A DNA stretch of 64,000 nt from Enterobacteriaceae bacterium RIT693 (GCA_009668225.1 WJYK01000003.1:186001-250000); one strand, 5' to 3'. Positions 1 through 12,208 are shown, counted from the first letter of the stretch. The notes: generated by a model from the sequence alone, not told the origin. Program-made: numbers and translations.

Positions 1-6
1 TTTCAT

Positions 7-546
7 ATGCTGGATTACTTTATTTTTATCGGCACCGGCGTTTATTTAATTATTCAGACAATATTACCTAAAAGAGCTTATGGCGCGGAACTGGAACTAC
101 TGCGTTTCGTGCTTTGCTATTCCTTCCTGTGGGGCGCCATAGAGAAATTTATGCAGCCCGATTTATTCTATCAGCTTCTGGAAGATCACAGCTATCTGGC
201 GATGGGGTTGGACTGGGAGTTTTATGTCCGAGCCTGCGGTTTTGTTGAATTATGCCTTGCCTGGCATATCTACACCGGAAAACTGGCGGGTTATGCGAGC
301 ATCGGCGTTCTTGCCACCATTGTAGTGTTGGCATTCATTCCTTTTGGTTTAACGGATTTCATCGGCCACTTCCTGTTCATAATTCCGCTGGTTGCCGTAT
401 TACTGACGCCGCGTAAAACCTTCATCTTCCGTACGGCGATGACCAGTACCGTTGGTTTTATAATAACATCGATTGCTTTGCTGCTTTTTGGATATATGAG
501 TTACTATGTTTTACATTTTAACCTGCATCCACATTTGCACCCTTAA
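7..546 (+). CDS. Multi-spanning membrane protein, family not recognised
   Basis: The product has 179 residues and is strongly hydrophobic. About five or six likely membrane helices are visible (near residues 3-20, 32-48, 75-95, 97-120, 120-137 and 146-168), and it ends in a His/Pro-rich tail. Its size and layout recall small DoxX-like membrane proteins, but I see no diagnostic motif, so no function is given. The frame stays open through the six bases before the ATG, so the true start may lie outside the window. It stands alone upstream of the polysaccharide monooxygenase gene, with 172 bases between them. Confidence 0.6.
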   Translation: MLDYFIFIGTGVYLIIQTILPKRAYGAELELLRFVLCYSFLWGAIEKFMQPDLFYQLLEDHSYLAMGLDWEFYVRACGFVELCLAWHIYTGKLAGYASIGVLATIVVLAFIPFGLTDFIGHFLFIIPLVAVLLTPRKTFIFRTAMTSTVGFIITSIALLLFGYMSYYVLHFNLHPHLHP

Positions 547-718
547 TGTCACCACCCTGAAAGATTTAATTATAACCGAAATGTAATATCTGAGATTCTC
601 TCTGGTGAGATGGTTAAGGCTTTTTCTTTAGTTGAAAATATTTTTGGGCTGTACTTTCCCGAAGTGATAAATATTTTTTTAATTACACGATATCTTTATT
701 TTCAAGGAATAAGTATTT

Positions 719-1969
719 ATGAAAAGAATAACGAATACTGTTATTAGTTTGGCGGTGGTCATGGCCTGCACATCGTTGTCGCCATTGGCTTATGGGCACG
801 GTGCTGTTTCCTGGCCTGTCTCTCGTCAGCTCCAGTGTTACAGGGAGGGGGGCTTCTGGGGGCCGCTCGAGAATATTCCTAATAGTGGGTGTCGCGCCGC
901 TGTGGCAAAATCCGAGCAATACCCGCTGGTTCAGTGGAATGAAGTGGCTGCAAACCCGAGCCCTCGCAATGATCTGGACGCAATCAAAAAAGCCGTTCCT
1001 GACGGATTATTATGTGCAGCCGGAGATCCGAAGAAAAGAGGGCTTGATGAGCCGCAAAGTGCCGGATGGAAGCTTACCTCTGTCCAGGCTGGGGCAAAGA
1101 TCAACCTGACGTGGGATACAACTGCAGCGCATAACCCGGCACGGTATACCGTATATATCACTAAACCCGGTGTTAATTATCAAAATCGAGCGCTGAAGTG
1201 GGAAGACTTGACGCAGATTGCAACCGGTCAAATGCCCAATGCCATCCAGGCATCACCCTATCCACAATACAAAATACCGGTGACATTGCCAGCCAATCGT
1301 ACAGGAAATGCAATTCTGTACAGTGTCTGGCAGCGTGAAGATGCTGGAAATGAAGGCTTCTTTAACTGTAGCGATATTTCCTTCGAAGGTGGGGTTGATC
1401 CCAAGCCTCCTGTCCCCGACGATGGATGGCTGCAAGAACAGCCGTTCGTGAAACCGGGCATCCCGTCCCCTGATGAAGGCGATCGTGTTCGTTTCCGGTT
1501 ATTGGGTGGGAGTGGGAGCCGCGGCCTGGAAGTTGTCGATCTGAGCATAGAGATCACTGCTGGAAATAAAAATAACTACCGCTGGGCAGAAGAACTGGCC
1601 AGTGAGCTGAATGACACCCAGGAAAAATATGTACAAGTTGGCGTGAAAAAGAACGGCAGTATCCAATTCGAAAGCGGTGCGGATCGTATTCATCAGAACC
1701 AGGTCTGGGTAAAAGATTCCCGCTACAGCAGTTCATTGTCGGTGATCGCAGCAGATAAACCCGGCCCGGATGCGGACAAGGTATGGCCAAACGGTATTGG
1801 TACCTATCTCGCAGGCAAAACAGTGGTTAAAGGCACGGATGGTAAGAAATGGCGTTGCCGCGAATTCCCTCAGGGAGGATGGTGTAACATCAATCATCCA
1901 GCTTACGAGCCCGGAGGCAAAAACATGGCAACAGTAGCAAGCCAGCAAGCCTGGGAGCCGGTGAAATAA
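719..1969 (+). CDS. Secreted AA10 lytic polysaccharide monooxygenase (chitin/cellulose-active type)
   Basis: This is a 416-residue copper monooxygenase of the AA10 (formerly CBM33) family, which cuts crystalline chitin or cellulose oxidatively. A signal peptide (about residues 1-26) ends at AYG, so His27 becomes the N-terminus of the mature enzyme, as the copper 'histidine brace' requires. The second brace histidine is probably His138 (in AAHNPARYTVYITKP), and the conserved FNCSDI segment is at about 215-220. The catalytic domain runs to about residue 228. A linker rich in Pro and Asp and a middle module follow, then a Trp-rich C-terminus (about 349-416) that resembles a CBM5/12-type chitin-binding module. 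A ribosome site (AAGGAAT) lies about 10 bases before the ATG. Substrate choice cannot be read from sequence alone. Confidence 0.85.
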   Translation: MKRITNTVISLAVVMACTSLSPLAYGHGAVSWPVSRQLQCYREGGFWGPLENIPNSGCRAAVAKSEQYPLVQWNEVAANPSPRNDLDAIKKAVPDGLLCAAGDPKKRGLDEPQSAGWKLTSVQAGAKINLTWDTTAAHNPARYTVYITKPGVNYQNRALKWEDLTQIATGQMPNAIQASPYPQYKIPVTLPANRTGNAILYSVWQREDAGNEGFFNCSDISFEGGVDPKPPVPDDGWLQEQPFVKPGIPSPDEGDRVRFRLLGGSGSRGLEVVDLSIEITAGNKNNYRWAEELASELNDTQEKYVQVGVKKNGSIQFESGADRIHQNQVWVKDSRYSSSLSVIAADKPGPDADKVWPNGIGTYLAGKTVVKGTDGKKWRCREFPQGGWCNINHPAYEPGGKNMATVASQQAWEPVK

Positions 1970-2045
1970 CGCAATTTTATTCTCCGCCCAGCGTGTAGAT
2001 ATGATGGCGTAAACTTCAAAGGTCTTTGTTAAAGCAAGCCTGCCC

Positions 2046-2073
2046 GCCTGGCGTTACCTCGCCAGGCTTTTTT
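2046..2073 (+). terminator. Rho-independent terminator after the monooxygenase gene
   Basis: An 8-bp perfect stem, GCCTGGCG (2046-2053) with CGCCAGGC (2060-2067), has a 6-base loop and is followed by six T residues. Confidence 0.85.
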
Positions 2074-2211
2074 GATTTGTATAAACACAGTTTTTCAACT
2101 GCGATTACTCGAAGCTCTCAAGGTTTTCCGTCCTCGGTTTTACCCCCCACTTCTCCCCCAACAATTCCCCGGATAAAACGAAGGAGCAAAAATAGCCGTA
2201 AGAAGCTGGTT

Positions 2212-2403
2212 TTAAATATTTATTGGGTTGGAACGTGATGATTTGAACCTGCGCCCTCTGACACCCCTTGCTTTTGTCAGGCTTTGCTTCGTCAACGGCA
2301 GGTTTTCTCTGTGAAGGTTTTTCCCAGCCTTGACGCCGACGGTGCAGCGATAACGAGGTGTGCCATCACTCCGAAGCCTTTTTTCGATAATGTAATAAGC
2401 CAT
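2212..2403 (-). pseudogene. N-terminal remnant of a phage-type integrase
   Basis: The first 45 or so codons read as the start of a P4/lambda-like tyrosine recombinase: MAYYIIEKRLRSDGTPRYRC, then TVGVKAGKNLHREN and a KQSLTKA segment. Such integrases normally run to 330-400 residues with catalytic R, H, R and Y residues, none of which is present. After TKA the frame runs into unrelated sequence containing a tRNA 3'-end-like string (GGTTCAAATC, 2248-2257 on this strand) and stops. This looks like the scar of a lost integrated element. Intergenic sequence around it (1970-2586) holds only this remnant and two terminators. Confidence 0.6.
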
Positions 2404-2413
2404 TATTCATTAA

Positions 2414-2440
2414 CCCCGGCGGACTGCCGGGGCTTTTTTT
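2414..2440 (+). terminator. Rho-independent terminator in the integrase scar
   Basis: The stem CCCCGGC (2414-2420) pairs with GCCGGGG (2426-2432) around a 5-base loop and is followed by seven T residues. No intact gene directly precedes it on this strand, so it may be left over from the lost element. Confidence 0.7.
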
Positions 2441-2586
2441 ATTCTGTAACCAGCGAAGCGTTATGTAACGTCTCCTGCATTTTTTGTACACATTGTTTAA
2501 TTTCGTTTTCCAGTCACTTACGTTCCCAAACGCCCTGTTAGCAATAATCACTCCCGACAACTATCAACGTTATAGGGATTTAAAAA

Positions 2587-2865
2587 ATGAAAAAATTAAC
2601 AGCAACCGTGATTCTTGCTCTGTCTTCCGTTTTCGCTTCAGCCGCTTTTGCTGCGCCGTTGCCTGAACTCATTAATAGCAGCGCTGTAGGTCAGGAGCGC
2701 ATTGGCGTGGTTTCAGTCAGCGGCGTACCGGGAAGCACCGATGATGCAATCAATCAGTTAAGAGAAAAAGCCCAAAAAATCGGCGGCAGCAAAATTCAGA
2801 TAGTAGGACTTGGAACGCCGGGCGACTCCAGCCTGTGGAGCGGGAGCGCTCAGGTATATCGCTAA
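2587..2865 (+). CDS. Small periplasmic DUF1471 (YhcN/BhsA/McbA-type) protein
   Basis: A 92-residue exported protein. A clear signal peptide ends at AAFA (about residue 22), and the mature part of about 70 residues has the DUF1471 pattern (an IGVVSVSG strand, a helix with DAINQLREKAQKIGG, then the IQIVGLG strand). Relatives YhcN, BhsA, McbA and YdgH are stress-induced periplasmic proteins linked to acid or peroxide stress and to biofilm. Which paralogue this is cannot be decided here. It is monocistronic, with a strong terminator just behind it. Confidence 0.8.
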   Translation: MKKLTATVILALSSVFASAAFAAPLPELINSSAVGQERIGVVSVSGVPGSTDDAINQLREKAQKIGGSKIQIVGLGTPGDSSLWSGSAQVYR

Positions 2866-2880
2866 CCAATAGCGACGATA

Positions 2881-2910
2881 AAAAACCCGGCATTCAGCGC
2901 CGGGTTTTTT
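2881..2910. terminator. Bidirectional terminator between the DUF1471 gene and cmoB
   Basis: AAAAACCCGGC, a short loop and GCCGGGTTTTTT form a hairpin with A and T tracts on its two sides. It can serve both convergent genes. Confidence 0.85.
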
Positions 2911-2919
2911 ATTTAAAGA

Positions 2920-4670
<1,751 letters not shown>

Positions 4671-5066
4671 TTAATGGAGCGAGAAAACCAACTCCCAAGG
4701 CATATACCATAAGTTAGCCAGCACCATCAGCAGCAGTGAACACCAGGTGGCACCCATGCCGGAGCGACGCCAGCGGATCAGCCGGTGGTGATAACCGTAG
4801 TAGTGGAGCAGGCGTCCGGCCAGCAGCATAATACCGCAAAGATGCACCATCCAGGTTTCGGCACCGTCCATCTCCATAAGCAACAAAAGCAGAAGGGCGA
4901 TGGGAATGTACTCTACGGCGTTACCGTGAATCCGAATCGCGCTTTGGAGTTCGCTAAACCCCCCGTCGCCGTAGGAGACGCGATACTGCATGCGCAGGCG
5001 GACGACATCGAACGAAAACTTAATTAACAGCAGGGCAGCCAGCACCGCATATAGCGCGCTTACCAT
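4671..5066 (-). CDS. yecN: Inner-membrane MAPEG-family protein YecN
   Basis: This 131-residue protein has four predicted membrane helices and the MAPEG signature around residues 45-90 (AIRIHGNAVEYIPIALLLLL and the GRLLHYYGY segment). MAPEG proteins include eukaryotic glutathione-dependent enzymes of eicosanoid and detoxification metabolism; the role of bacterial YecN is unknown. It lies 39 bases upstream of cmoA on the same strand, as in E. coli, but no shared function is evident. Confidence 0.9.
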   Translation of the reverse strand: MVSALYAVLAALLLIKFSFDVVRLRMQYRVSYGDGGFSELQSAIRIHGNAVEYIPIALLLLLLMEMDGAETWMVHLCGIMLLAGRLLHYYGYHHRLIRWRRSGMGATWCSLLLMVLANLWYMPWELVFSLH

Positions 5067-5136
5067 ATTAACTCCATGTCGAAACAGTCACGGCTCCCGC
5101 TATCATAGCTTGCAACAGGGATGCTGTCGCTAGTGC

Positions 5137-5955
5137 TCAGAAAAGTGTGGCCTGCTGCGGGATTTCAGGAGGTGCGCCTAATTCAGGAAACGCCTGTTGC
5201 AGCGCGGGCCACAGCGTATGTACCAGCTCAGGCGCCTGGGCTATGTTCGGGGTATGAAGAAACAGATAAGGTGTCGTTTTCGTCGCCCATTCAGGCAGCT
5301 TTTTTAACCAGACGTCGAACAGCGCGGCGTTTTGCTCCATGTTATCGCTGCCGATAAATCGCACCAGCGGATTTGATGCGGTCACGATGGCATGAACCGG
5401 AACCTTGGGCTTCTTCCGCTGGGCTTCACGCACCGCTTCGTTGTGCGGTACGGCGCTGTGAATAGGGCGGCTATCGAGAATGGCGCGGTTAACGTTGCGT
5501 TCGTGTAGACCGCGATTCAGCGCCTGTTCATCAGCCCCTTTGCTGAAAAAGGCCGGGTGTCGCACTTCAACGCCATAGGTAAATTCTTTGGGCAGGGTGT
5601 CCAGAAAATGCCACAGCGCAGGAAGATCTGTCGGGCCAAACGTTGCCGGTAGCTGGAGCCAGTATTGCCCGATGCGATTTGCCAGCGGCGACATGCGGTC
5701 AAAAAACTCGGCGCTGAGATCGCCGCAGTTGCGCAGAGCGGCGTTATGGGAAATGGTGGCGGGGAATTTGAAGCAGAAGCGAAAACTGTCGCCTGTCATT
5801 TCCCGCCAGCGCTGTACGGTTTCTGCTTTTGGCAGCGCGTACAGCGTGGTATTGCCTTCCACACAGTTAAAATGGCGAGCGTAATCCTCAAGCGAGGTAA
5901 TGCCGAGCCGGTTCCATTTTGGGTGCTGCCACTGCGGAAGGCCGATATAAATCAT
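5137..5955 (-). CDS. yecE: DUF72 family protein YecE
   Basis: A 272-residue DUF72 protein (TIM-barrel-like fold). It opens with [18 protein letters not shown] and carries the family pattern [13 protein letters not shown] (about residues 31-43), SFRFCFKFP, a [11 protein letters not shown] strand and LFLHTPN near the C-terminus. The biochemical activity of the family is not established. Its start overlaps the yecD stop by 4 bases, so yecD-yecE are translationally coupled. Confidence 0.92.
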   Translation of the reverse strand: MIYIGLPQWQHPKWNRLGITSLEDYARHFNCVEGNTTLYALPKAETVQRWREMTGDSFRFCFKFPATISHNAALRNCGDLSAEFFDRMSPLANRIGQYWLQLPATFGPTDLPALWHFLDTLPKEFTYGVEVRHPAFFSKGADEQALNRGLHERNVNRAILDSRPIHSAVPHNEAVREAQRKKPKVPVHAIVTASNPLVRFIGSDNMEQNAALFDVWLKKLPEWATKTTPYLFLHTPNIAQAPELVHTLWPALQQAFPELGAPPEIPQQATLF

Positions 5956-6518
5956 AGCGCAGCGATAATGTCGTCGGTGCTGCGAATACGGGCGATGCGC
6001 GGGAAGATAAACTTCAGGCTATGGTTGTGCTGTTCGGCGCTTGCCGCGCTGCAGGCATCTTCCGCCAGAACCAATGAGAAGCCCATTTCCCAGGCATTAC
6101 GTGCGGTGGACTCAACGCCGATATTGGTTGAGATACCGCAAAGTACGATAGTGTCGATGTCGCGGCGGCGTAGCTGTAGCTCCAGATCGGTACCGTAGAA
6201 GGCCCCCCACTGGCGTTTGGTGACTTCGAGATCGCTCTCTTTTTTACCGAGCGCAGCCGGGTAGCTCCACCAGTTAGCGGGCAGGGCATGGCCGGGAGGG
6301 GCGGCATCAACAGGTTGTCTCAGCGCTTCGGCATAGTCCGCCGACCAGCCCACGCGCACCATCACTACCGGCGAACCGTTAGCACGGAATTTCTCGGCCA
6401 GCCGCGCGGCGCGTGCTACAACATCTTCGGCGCTGTGTGGACCACCGGCAAACGGTAAAATACCTTCCTGCAAATCAATGACCACCAGGGCGGTGCGGGA
6501 TGCGTTGAGTTCTGTCAT
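5952..6518 (-). CDS. yecD: Isochorismatase-family hydrolase YecD
   Basis: A 188-residue cysteine-hydrolase fold protein. The strand with the catalytic Asp is [10 protein letters not shown] (about residues 10-19), the Lys is in the [15 protein letters not shown] region, and the nucleophile region reads [18 protein letters not shown], which holds the conserved Cys and a cis-peptide-type loop. Relatives hydrolyse isochorismate, nicotinamide or carbamoyl compounds; the substrate of YecD is unknown. It is first in a two-gene unit with yecE and is divergent from aspS. Confidence 0.92.
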   Translation of the reverse strand: MTELNASRTALVVIDLQEGILPFAGGPHSAEDVVARAARLAEKFRANGSPVVMVRVGWSADYAEALRQPVDAAPPGHALPANWWSYPAALGKKESDLEVTKRQWGAFYGTDLELQLRRRDIDTIVLCGISTNIGVESTARNAWEMGFSLVLAEDACSAASAEQHNHSLKFIFPRIARIRSTDDIIAAL

Positions 6519-6786
6519 GGTGACTCCGGTTCTGAGAAGGATTAAAGGTCAATACCTTACGCTGGAAGCCAGGTTACTGAGTTTACAAATTTTGTTAATT
6601 TTTGTGAGAATCTGCAATACCGGCGCTGCGATTCGCGCCAGTCGGCGGTTTCGGGGTTATCGCCAGCCATTATTTCCAGTATAATAGCCCCCTTTTTTCA
6701 TCCAGTTGTGACAGTCGAAATAGCTGCCACCAAAGCGCCTGCCGTCGCAGGTGGCGGGTCGCGTGCAGCTAATTAAGGGATATCTC

Positions 6787-8559
6787 ATGCGTACAGTATA
6801 TTGCGGGCAGCTCAATCAATCCCATGTGGGACAGCAAGTAACGCTTAGTGGGTGGGTCAATCGTCGCCGTGACCTCGGTAGCCTTATCTTTATTGATATG
6901 CGCGATCGTGAAGGCATCGTGCAGGTGTTTTTCGACCCGGACCGTCAGGAAGCGTTCCAGCTCGCCTCTGAACTGCGTAATGAGTTCTGTATTCAGGTTG
7001 TTGGCACCGTGCGTGCTCGCGACGAGCGTAACGTAAATAAAGACATGGCCACCGGTGAAGTGGAAGTGTTCGCCACCGAACTGACCATCATCAACCGCTC
7101 CGACGTACTGCCGCTCGACTCTAACCACGTCAACACGGAAGAAGCGCGCCTGAAGTACCGCTACCTGGACCTGCGTCGTCCGGAAATGGCTCAGCGCCTG
7201 AAAACCCGCGCTAAAGTGACCAGCTTTGTGCGTCGCTTTATGGACGACCACGGCTTCCTCGACATCGAAACCCCGATGCTGACCAAAGCCACGCCGGAAG
7301 GCGCACGTGACTACCTGGTGCCCTCCCGCGTGCATAAAGGTAAGTTCTACGCGCTGCCGCAGTCTCCTCAGTTGTTCAAACAGCTGCTGATGATGTCCGG
7401 CTTCGATCGCTACTATCAGATTGTTAAATGCTTCCGTGACGAAGATCTTCGCGCTGACCGTCAGCCAGAATTTACCCAGATAGACGTTGAAACTTCCTTT
7501 ATGACCGCGCCGCAGGTGCGTGAAGTAATGGAAGACCTGGTGCGTAAACTGTGGACTGACATCATTAACGTTGACCTGGGCGACTTCCCGGTGATGACCT
7601 TCGCCGAAGCCGAGCGTCGTTATGGTTCCGATAAACCGGACCTGCGTAACCCGCTGGAGCTGGTGGACGTGGCTGACCTGGTGAAAGATGTTGAATTTAA
7701 AGTCTTCTCCGGCCCGGCGAACGACGCCAAAGGCCGCGTTGCCGCGCTGCGTGTGCCGGGTGGCGCACAAATCAGCCGCAAACAGATTGACGACTACGGC
7801 AAGTTCATTGAAATTTACGGCGCTCGCGGCCTGGCGTACATCAAGGTTAACGAGCGTGCGAAAGGCATCGAAGGAATCACCAGCCCGGTGGCGAAATTCC
7901 TGAACGCGGACATCGTGGAAGGTATCCTGGCGCGCACCGGTGCGGCCGATGGCGACATGATCTTCTTCGGCGCGGACAGCAAGAAAGTGGTTGCAGACGC
8001 GCTGGGTGCGCTGCGTCTGAAAATCGGTAAAGATTTGCAGATCACCGATGAAAACAAATGGGCGCCGCTGTGGGTGGTTGACTTCCCAATGTTTGAAGAT
8101 AACGGTGAAGGCGGCCTGACCGCGATGCACCACCCGTTCACCGCGCCGAAAGACATGACGCCGGATGAACTGGCGGCGCAGCCGGAAACCGCGATTGCCA
8201 ACGCCTACGATATGGTTATCAACGGTTATGAAGTGGGCGGTGGTTCCGTGCGTATCCACAACGGCCAGATGCAGCAGACCGTGTTCGGTATTCTGGGCAT
8301 TAACGAGCAGGAACAGCGTGAGAAATTCGGCTTCCTGCTGGACGCGCTGAAGTACGGTACGCCGCCGCACGCGGGCCTGGCATTTGGCCTTGACCGTCTG
8401 ACCATGCTGTTGACCGGTACCGACAACATCCGTGACGTTATCGCCTTCCCGAAAACCACGGCGGCAGCCTGCCTGATGACCGAAGCGCCAAGCTTCGCTA
8501 ACCCGGCATCGCTCGCCGAGCTGGGCATTGACGTGGTGAAAAAGGCTGAGAAAAACTGA
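6787..8559 (+). CDS. aspS: Aspartate--tRNA ligase
   Basis: Cytoplasmic class II aminoacyl-tRNA synthetase, which charges tRNA-Asp. It has an N-terminal OB-fold anticodon-binding domain (about 1-105, with [20 protein letters not shown]), the catalytic domain (motif 2 [20 protein letters not shown]; motif 3 [13 protein letters not shown]) and the bacterial GAD insertion between about 290 and 410. The start at 6787 ([17 protein letters not shown]) gives 590 residues, the E. coli length; an in-frame ATG 12 codons earlier lacks family similarity. The stop overlaps the nudB start (TGATG). Confidence 0.98.
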   Translation: MRTVYCGQLNQSHVGQQVTLSGWVNRRRDLGSLIFIDMRDREGIVQVFFDPDRQEAFQLASELRNEFCIQVVGTVRARDERNVNKDMATGEVEVFATELTIINRSDVLPLDSNHVNTEEARLKYRYLDLRRPEMAQRLKTRAKVTSFVRRFMDDHGFLDIETPMLTKATPEGARDYLVPSRVHKGKFYALPQSPQLFKQLLMMSGFDRYYQIVKCFRDEDLRADRQPEFTQIDVETSFMTAPQVREVMEDLVRKLWTDIINVDLGDFPVMTFAEAERRYGSDKPDLRNPLELVDVADLVKDVEFKVFSGPANDAKGRVAALRVPGGAQISRKQIDDYGKFIEIYGARGLAYIKVNERAKGIEGITSPVAKFLNADIVEGILARTGAADGDMIFFGADSKKVVADALGALRLKIGKDLQITDENKWAPLWVVDFPMFEDNGEGGLTAMHHPFTAPKDMTPDELAAQPETAIANAYDMVINGYEVGGGSVRIHNGQMQQTVFGILGINEQEQREKFGFLLDALKYGTPPHAGLAFGLDRLTMLLTGTDNIRDVIAFPKTTAAACLMTEAPSFANPASLAELGIDVVKKAEKN

Positions 8560-9002
8560 TGACCTTTAAGCGTCCCGTTTCGATTCTGGTAGTGATTTTC
8601 GCGCAGGATACCAAACGGGTGCTGATGTTACAGCGGCGCGACGATCCTGATTTCTGGCAGTCGGTTACCGGCAGCCTCGAGGAAGGGGAAAGCGCGCTGC
8701 AGGCCGCTCAGCGCGAAGTAAAGGAAGAGGTCGCTATCGACGTGGTCGAAGAGCCACTTCCCTTAGTGGACTGCCAGCGCCGCGTGGAGTTTGAGATATT
8801 TACTCATTTGCGTCATCGCTATGCGCCGGGGATTACGCGTAATACGGAATCATGGTTCTGTCTTGCGCTGCCTCATGAACGCCAGATTACCATTACGGAA
8901 CATCTGGCCTGGAAATGGGTGCCCGCCGAAGAGGCGGCCCTGATGACCAAGTCATGGAGCAACCGGCAGGCGATTGAAGAGTTTGTAATTGATGCCGCCT
9001 GA
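8559..9002 (+). CDS. nudB: Dihydroneopterin triphosphate diphosphatase
   Basis: NudB (147 residues) removes pyrophosphate from 7,8-dihydroneopterin triphosphate, an early step of folate synthesis. The Nudix box is visible as [20 protein letters not shown] (about residues 39-58). It shares one base with the aspS stop codon and is followed after 23 bases by yebC, the same cluster as in E. coli. Confidence 0.95.
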   Translation: MTFKRPVSILVVIFAQDTKRVLMLQRRDDPDFWQSVTGSLEEGESALQAAQREVKEEVAIDVVEEPLPLVDCQRRVEFEIFTHLRHRYAPGITRNTESWFCLALPHERQITITEHLAWKWVPAEEAALMTKSWSNRQAIEEFVIDAA

Positions 9003-9025
9003 TAAAGGCGCTTTTGGAGATTGTT

Positions 9026-9766
9026 ATGGCAGGTCATAGTAAGTGGGCCAACACGAAACACCGCAAAGCAGCACAGGATGCCAAGCGCGGTAAGATTTTC
9101 ACCAAAATTATTCGCGAGCTGGTAACCGCGGCCCGTCTGGGCGGCGGAGACGCAGGGTCAAACCCGCGCCTGCGCGCCGCTATTGATAAAGCGCTGTCAA
9201 ACAACATGACGCGTGACACCCTGAACCGCGCGATTGCACGCGGCGTAGGCGGTGATGATGATGCGAACATGGAAACCATCATTTATGAAGGTTATGGTCC
9301 TGGCGGTTCAGCCGTCATGGTTGAATGCCTGAGTGATAACCGTAACCGTACCGTTGCCGAAGTTCGTCACGCATTCAACAAGTGCGGCGGCAACCTGGGT
9401 ACCGACGGTTCCGTAGCCTACCTGTTCAGCAAAAAAGGGATTATCTCCTTTGAAGCCGGCGACGAAGATCAAATCATGGAAGCGGCGCTGGAAGCGGGTG
9501 CTGAAGACGTTGTGACCTTCGACGATGGCGCAATCGACGTTTACACCGCGTGGGAAGAAATGGGCGCCGTGAAAGACGCGCTGGAAGCGGCTGGCCTGAA
9601 GGCTGATAACGCGGAAGTCTCCATGATCCCTTCCACCAAAGCGGATATGGACGCGGATACCGCACCTAAGCTGATGCGTCTGATCGATATGCTGGAAGAT
9701 TGTGATGATGTGCAGGAGGTTTACCATAACGGTGAAATCTCCGATGAGGTGGCGGCTACTCTGTAA
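9026..9766 (+). CDS. yebC: YebC/PmpR-family transcriptional regulator-like protein
   Basis: This 246-residue protein belongs to the widespread YebC/PmpR/TACO1 family. It begins [20 protein letters not shown], the family signature, followed by the [13 protein letters not shown]-like segment and a long acidic C-terminal half. Members have been described as transcriptional regulators and more recently as ribosome-associated factors that ease difficult peptide stretches; the role here is by family only. The start at 9026 has the ribosome site GGAGA; an upstream TTG at 9014 is rejected. Confidence 0.95.
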   Translation: MAGHSKWANTKHRKAAQDAKRGKIFTKIIRELVTAARLGGGDAGSNPRLRAAIDKALSNNMTRDTLNRAIARGVGGDDDANMETIIYEGYGPGGSAVMVECLSDNRNRTVAEVRHAFNKCGGNLGTDGSVAYLFSKKGIISFEAGDEDQIMEAALEAGAEDVVTFDDGAIDVYTAWEEMGAVKDALEAAGLKADNAEVSMIPSTKADMDADTAPKLMRLIDMLEDCDDVQEVYHNGEISDEVAATL

Positions 9767-9806
9767 TGGGGCAGCCTAACCCTGACCTGTGTTCAGGAGA
9801 CGCGTG

Positions 9807-10328
9807 ATGGCGATTATTCTCGGCATCGACCCGGGGTCACGCGTGACCGGCTACGGCGTGATTCGTCAGACCGGGCGGCAGCTAACCTATCTTGGCAGCG
9901 GCTGTATCCGAACGCAGGTCGCCGACTTGCCCTCGCGTTTGAAGCTAATTTACGCGGGGGTAAGCGAAATCATTACCCAGTTTCAGCCTGAGTATTTTGC
10001 TATTGAACAGGTGTTTATGGCGAAGAATGCGGATTCCGCGCTCAAGCTGGGGCAGGCTCGGGGCGCGGCAATTGTTGCTGCGGTAAATGCCGACCTGCCG
10101 GTGTTTGAATACGCTGCGCGTCAGGTCAAACAAACCGTGGTGGGTATTGGCAGCGCGGAGAAAAGTCAGGTACAGCACATGGTGCGTACCTTGCTGAAGC
10201 TTCCGGCCAACCCGCAGGCGGATGCCGCAGATGCACTGGCGATAGCCATTACGCATTGCCACGTGACGCAAAACGCGACGCAGATGAGCGAATCAAGGCT
10301 CAATCTGGCGCGGGGGCGATTAAAATAA
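9807..10328 (+). CDS. ruvC: Holliday-junction endonuclease RuvC
   Basis: RuvC (173 residues) is the dimeric resolvase that cuts Holliday junctions made mobile by RuvAB. The acidic active-site residues are seen in [14 protein letters not shown] (Asp7), YFAIEQVFM (Glu66 region) and the C-terminal [14 protein letters not shown] (two Asp). The start at 9807 follows CAGGAGA and matches the family length. Unlike E. coli, no yebB lies between ruvC and ruvA; an SOS operator/terminator hairpin separates them. Confidence 0.97.
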   Translation: MAIILGIDPGSRVTGYGVIRQTGRQLTYLGSGCIRTQVADLPSRLKLIYAGVSEIITQFQPEYFAIEQVFMAKNADSALKLGQARGAAIVAAVNADLPVFEYAARQVKQTVVGIGSAEKSQVQHMVRTLLKLPANPQADAADALAIAITHCHVTQNATQMSESRLNLARGRLK

Positions 10329-10332
10329 TTAA

Positions 10333-10358
10333 GGCTGGATATCTATCCAGCCTTTTTT
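10333..10358 (+). promoter_or_regulatory. LexA (SOS) operator of ruvAB that also forms a terminator hairpin
   Basis: CTG-N10-CAG (10335-10350) matches the LexA box and corresponds to the known SOS box upstream of E. coli ruvA. The same bases form a perfect 8-bp stem (10333-10340 with 10345-10352) followed by six T residues, a textbook terminator for ruvC. It lies about 55 bases before the ruvA start. Confidence 0.85.
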
Positions 10359-10410
10359 ATATCATAGGTTTAATAATTCGCGCATCAACGCTAAAACGCA
10401 GGAGCAGAAT

Positions 10411-11022
10411 GTGATAGGTCGACTGAGAGGCATCGTGCTGGAAAAACAGCCTCCGCTGGTATTGCTGGAAACTAACGGTGTGGGTTACGAGGTATACATG
10501 CCAATGACCTGCTTCTATGAACTACCGGAAATCGGCAAAGAAGCGGTGGTGTTTACGCAATTTGTGGTGCGTGAAGATGCTCAACTGCTGTATGGATTTA
10601 ATAATAAGCAGGAGCGCACGCTGTTCCGCGAGCTGATTAAAGTGAATGGCGTTGGGCCAAAACTGGCGCTGGCTATTCTTTCCGGCATGTCTGCCCAGCA
10701 GTTTGTGAATGCCGTTGAGCGCGAAGAGATTGGTTCTCTTATCAAGCTGCCGGGCGTCGGTAAGAAAACCGCAGAACGTCTGATTGTTGAGATGAAAGAC
10801 CGTTTCAAAGGCATGCATGGCGATCTGTTTACCCCTGCAGCTGACCTGGTGCTAACCTCTCCGGAAAGCGGCCAGGCGGATGATGCGGAGCAGGAAGCCG
10901 TTGCCGCGCTCGTTTCTCTGGGCTATAAACCACAGGAAGCCAGCCGTATGGTGAGCAAAGTGGGCCGGGCCGGTGCCGACAGCGAAACCCTGATCCGCGA
11001 AGCGCTGCGCGCGGCGCTATGA
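10411..11022 (+). CDS. ruvA: Holliday-junction branch-migration DNA-binding subunit RuvA
   Basis: RuvA (203 residues) binds four-way junctions as a tetramer and loads the RuvB motor. Domain I (OB fold, [20 protein letters not shown]), domain II with tandem helix-hairpin-helix motifs ([13 protein letters not shown] and [15 protein letters not shown]) and the RuvB-contacting domain III (about 155-203) are all present. The start codon is GTG after GCAGGAG. ruvB follows after 8 bases. Confidence 0.97.
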   Translation: MIGRLRGIVLEKQPPLVLLETNGVGYEVYMPMTCFYELPEIGKEAVVFTQFVVREDAQLLYGFNNKQERTLFRELIKVNGVGPKLALAILSGMSAQQFVNAVEREEIGSLIKLPGVGKKTAERLIVEMKDRFKGMHGDLFTPAADLVLTSPESGQADDAEQEAVAALVSLGYKPQEASRMVSKVGRAGADSETLIREALRAAL

Positions 11023-11027
11023 GGTAG

Positions 11028-12041
<1,014 letters not shown>

Positions 12042-12060
12042 TTTTCACCCTAATAAAAAA

Positions 12061-12075
12061 GGCGCCCTGGGCGCC
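12061..12075 (+). repeat. Left copy of the duplicated ruvB terminator hairpin
   Basis: GGCGCCCTGGGCGCC, preceded by an A tract but lacking its T tract. An identical copy with the T tract is at 12209-12223. Counting flanking matches, the duplicated target is about 18 bp (AAGGCGCCCTGGGCGCCT). Confidence 0.85.
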
Positions 12076-12076
12076 T

Positions 12077-12206
12077 AGAGACTGCTGACAAAGTTCATTG
12101 CTCTAAAAAAGTCCGACCCCAGGTCTAATAAAAACAATGAATAATGTTCTCTGGTTTGCCCCAAACAGTCGAAAACCACGTTTTTCGGCTGTTTGTCATC
12201 AATCTG
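12077..12206. mobile_element. Terminator-targeting miniature repeat, copy A
   Basis: About 130 bp lying between two copies of the ruvB terminator hairpin. It begins AGAGA, has short inverted ends (TGACAAA at 12086, TTTGTCA ending at 12198), and contains an internal hairpin (CAGTCGAAAA ... TTTTTCGGCTG, 12164-12191). Its right half is almost identical to copies B and C near 39.8-40.1 kb; its left half has diverged. No ORF of note. No transposase is linked, so it would be non-autonomous. Confidence 0.75.
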
Positions 12207-12208
12207 AA

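Noticed and set aside
2026-2238. A 70-codon plus-strand frame behind the monooxygenase gene
   Set aside because: It begins before the monooxygenase terminator and reads through the hairpin; no similarity, no ribosome site.
2235-2290. Possible tRNA gene
   Set aside because: Only a T-loop-like string is present; the T stem does not pair and there is no anticodon or D arm.
6769-8370. A 533-codon open frame on the minus strand opposite aspS
   Set aside because: It lies wholly antisense to a certain essential gene, has His/Phe/Val-rich composition typical of shadow frames, and shows no known domain.
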